From Spirosoma fluviale (GTDB lineage: Bacteria; Bacteroidota; Bacteroidia; Cytophagales; Spirosomataceae), in the NCBI GenBank assembly GCA_945906795.1, contig CAMDRO010000012.1, forward strand, positions 1 to 45,916: 45,916 nucleotides of DNA, read 5' to 3'. Below, piece after piece: positions 45,075-45,916 of this stretch; position 1 is the stretch's first letter, and each line of letters starts with the position of its first letter. The notes beneath the pieces are model-generated. The model ran no database searches. It was not told the origin of the DNA and saw only the letters and a program-made list of their open reading frames with translations. The position numbers and the translations under genes were made by a program.

Positions 45075-45107
45075 AAAAAAAGAGGCTGTCCTTTTAGGGA
45101 CAGCCTC
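45075..45107 (-). terminator. Intrinsic terminator of the TonB-dependent receptor gene
   Basis: On the minus strand a perfect 10-bp stem (GAGGCTGTCC with GGACAGCCTC, 45082-45091 and 45098-45107) with a 6-base loop is followed by seven T (45075-45081). It begins 20 bases after the receptor stop codon and insulates uvrA from it. Confidence 0.88.
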
Positions 45108-45127
45108 AAGATAATTTTATATGAATT

Positions 45128-45916
45128 TTACTTATTCAATAACTGATCAAAAGTTAAAGAAACATAGTAAATACTACCAACCGTTGGATTAGCCCAACCT
45201 GTCGTATAAGCAGCACCTAATAGATTAGAACCACCAACTTTCAAAATAGTCTTCATCGCAGATAATTTCTTGCTAACCTGCGCATCTAAGGTATGGAAAG
45301 CAGGAATTAAGCTTTGTTGGGTTTGATTAACCACTTGATTTACAATGCCTGATTGCCAAACAAATTGGTCTTGGAATCTCCAAGCAGTACTGAATCCCCA
45401 ACCAGAACCACCGATGTTACGGTTACCTAAAGTCACGTTTGTACGGTAGTTAGGTGTGTTGAACGCTAATTGATAATCCACTAAACCTCCATTATCCTTA
45501 ACTGCGTTGTAAGAAACGTTTGTCCCTAATGCCCAGTTAGATCCTAATTGGTAATCTAAACTTAATCCCCAACCGTTAGTAACCACTTCATTCTGAACGT
45601 TTGAAGGGAAATTAAAAACTTTATTTCCTACCACCGTTGCGTCTTTGTGCTGAGAAGGCAATTGAACGACCGTCATGGCTGCATTGAAATTAAGATAATT
45701 AGATTGGTAGATATAAAAGTCAGCTAATAATTTATCCCCTAAAAATCCTTTATACCCAAACTCAATTGTTTTAACTTGCTCAGGCTTCCATTCTCTAGCA
45801 GTATACATTTCTGGCTTACCTGCTTGAAGAGATTGCAAGGTGAATGAATTACCAGATAACTTATAACGATCTTGAACTACTGGAAGACCTCCTAGCAAAC
45901 GAGCCTGTGGAGTATT
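45128..45916 (-). CDS. TonB-dependent outer-membrane receptor, C-terminal part (5' end outside the window)
   Basis: The open frame continues through the right edge of the window, so only the last 262 residues or so are seen; complete receptors have 700-1000. What is visible is the C-terminal beta-barrel: EWKPEQVKTIEFGYKGFLGD, LLADFYIYQSNYLNFNA, WGLSLDYQLGSNWALGTNVS, YRTNVTLGNRN and FHTLDAQVSKKLSAMKTILKVGGSNLLG, alternating strands of barrel type. It ends YYVSLTFDQLLNK, a few residues past the usual terminal aromatic. The ligand cannot be told from this part. A strong terminator follows. Confidence 0.88.
   Translation of the reverse strand, partial: NTPQARLLGGLPVVQDRYKLSGNSFTLQSLQAGKPEMYTAREWKPEQVKTIEFGYKGFLGDKLLADFYIYQSNYLNFNAAMTVVQLPSQHKDATVVGNKVFNFPSNVQNEVVTNGWGLSLDYQLGSNWALGTNVSYNAVKDNGGLVDYQLAFNTPNYRTNVTLGNRNIGGSGWGFSTAWRFQDQFVWQSGIVNQVVNQTQQSLIPAFHTLDAQVSKKLSAMKTILKVGGSNLLGAAYTTGWANPTVGSIYYVSLTFDQLLNK

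Noticed and set aside
1-45916. CRISPR arrays, insertion sequences, tRNA or rRNA genes, riboswitches
   Set aside because: No regularly spaced repeats, transposase genes, tRNA-like cloverleaf sequences or conserved riboswitch cores were recognised in the short intergenic gaps.

Overview
The window looks like core chromosome of a Bacteroidota bacterium, most likely a member of the Cytophagales. The signs are a TonB-dependent receptor, a protein ending in a type IX secretion sorting domain (CHU_C), bacillithiol synthesis (BshA), a CarB lacking its C-terminal regulatory domain, several Bacteroidota-specific unknown families, AT-rich DNA, almost no Shine-Dalgarno motifs, and many TAnnTTTG boxes of the Bacteroidota sigma factor upstream of genes. 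Genus cannot be fixed from this. I see no phage, insertion sequence, CRISPR array, rRNA or tRNA. The genome is packed: the longest gene-free stretch is about 207 bases (32930-33136), followed by 1-187, 37155-37315 and 42067-42213.

Layout. 1-5023: fmt, then a leftward purK-purE-LysM-M15 peptidase operon and a rightward DUF6580 membrane protein. 5020-13787: an exported amidohydrolase, aroA, and the first part of the division and cell-wall cluster (rsmH, ftsL-like, ftsI, murE, mraY), with aroA where murD would be expected. 13896-18361: a TlpA-like thioredoxin protein with a PAP2 phosphatase, then nhaD and an aspartate-type aminotransferase separated by a terminator. 18446-24767: an MsbA-like ABC exporter, three glycosyltransferases, and an isolated nuoB-nuoC pair behind a small CHU_C protein. 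24813-35127: recG, yqgE, folK, bshA, purN, DUF4834, carB, folA-moaE and a LuxE-type acyl-activating protein. 35178-37975: a lipoprotein, a kelch-transmembrane-helix-turn-helix-like protein, and psd. 37972-42066: a tight five-gene operon encoding a split HdrD/EtfD-like iron-sulfur electron carrier, an alpha/beta hydrolase, an unknown protein and a free-methionine sulfoxide reductase. 42214-45916: uvrA and the 3' end of a TonB-dependent receptor.

Working together: fmt, purN, folK and folA depend on folates; purE, purK, purN and carB feed nucleotide synthesis; rsmH to mraY, the LysM protein and the M15 peptidase concern peptidoglycan; psd, the ABC exporter, PAP2 and the glycosyltransferases concern the envelope.

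No clearly new defence or mobile system is visible. The parts most worth following are the split EtfD-like operon, the membrane-spanning putative regulator at 35733-37154, the isolated nuoBC behind a type IX cargo-like gene, the broken division cluster, the repeated 4-base convergent stop-codon overlaps, and the constant distance from -7 box to start codon, which decides several TTG starts.
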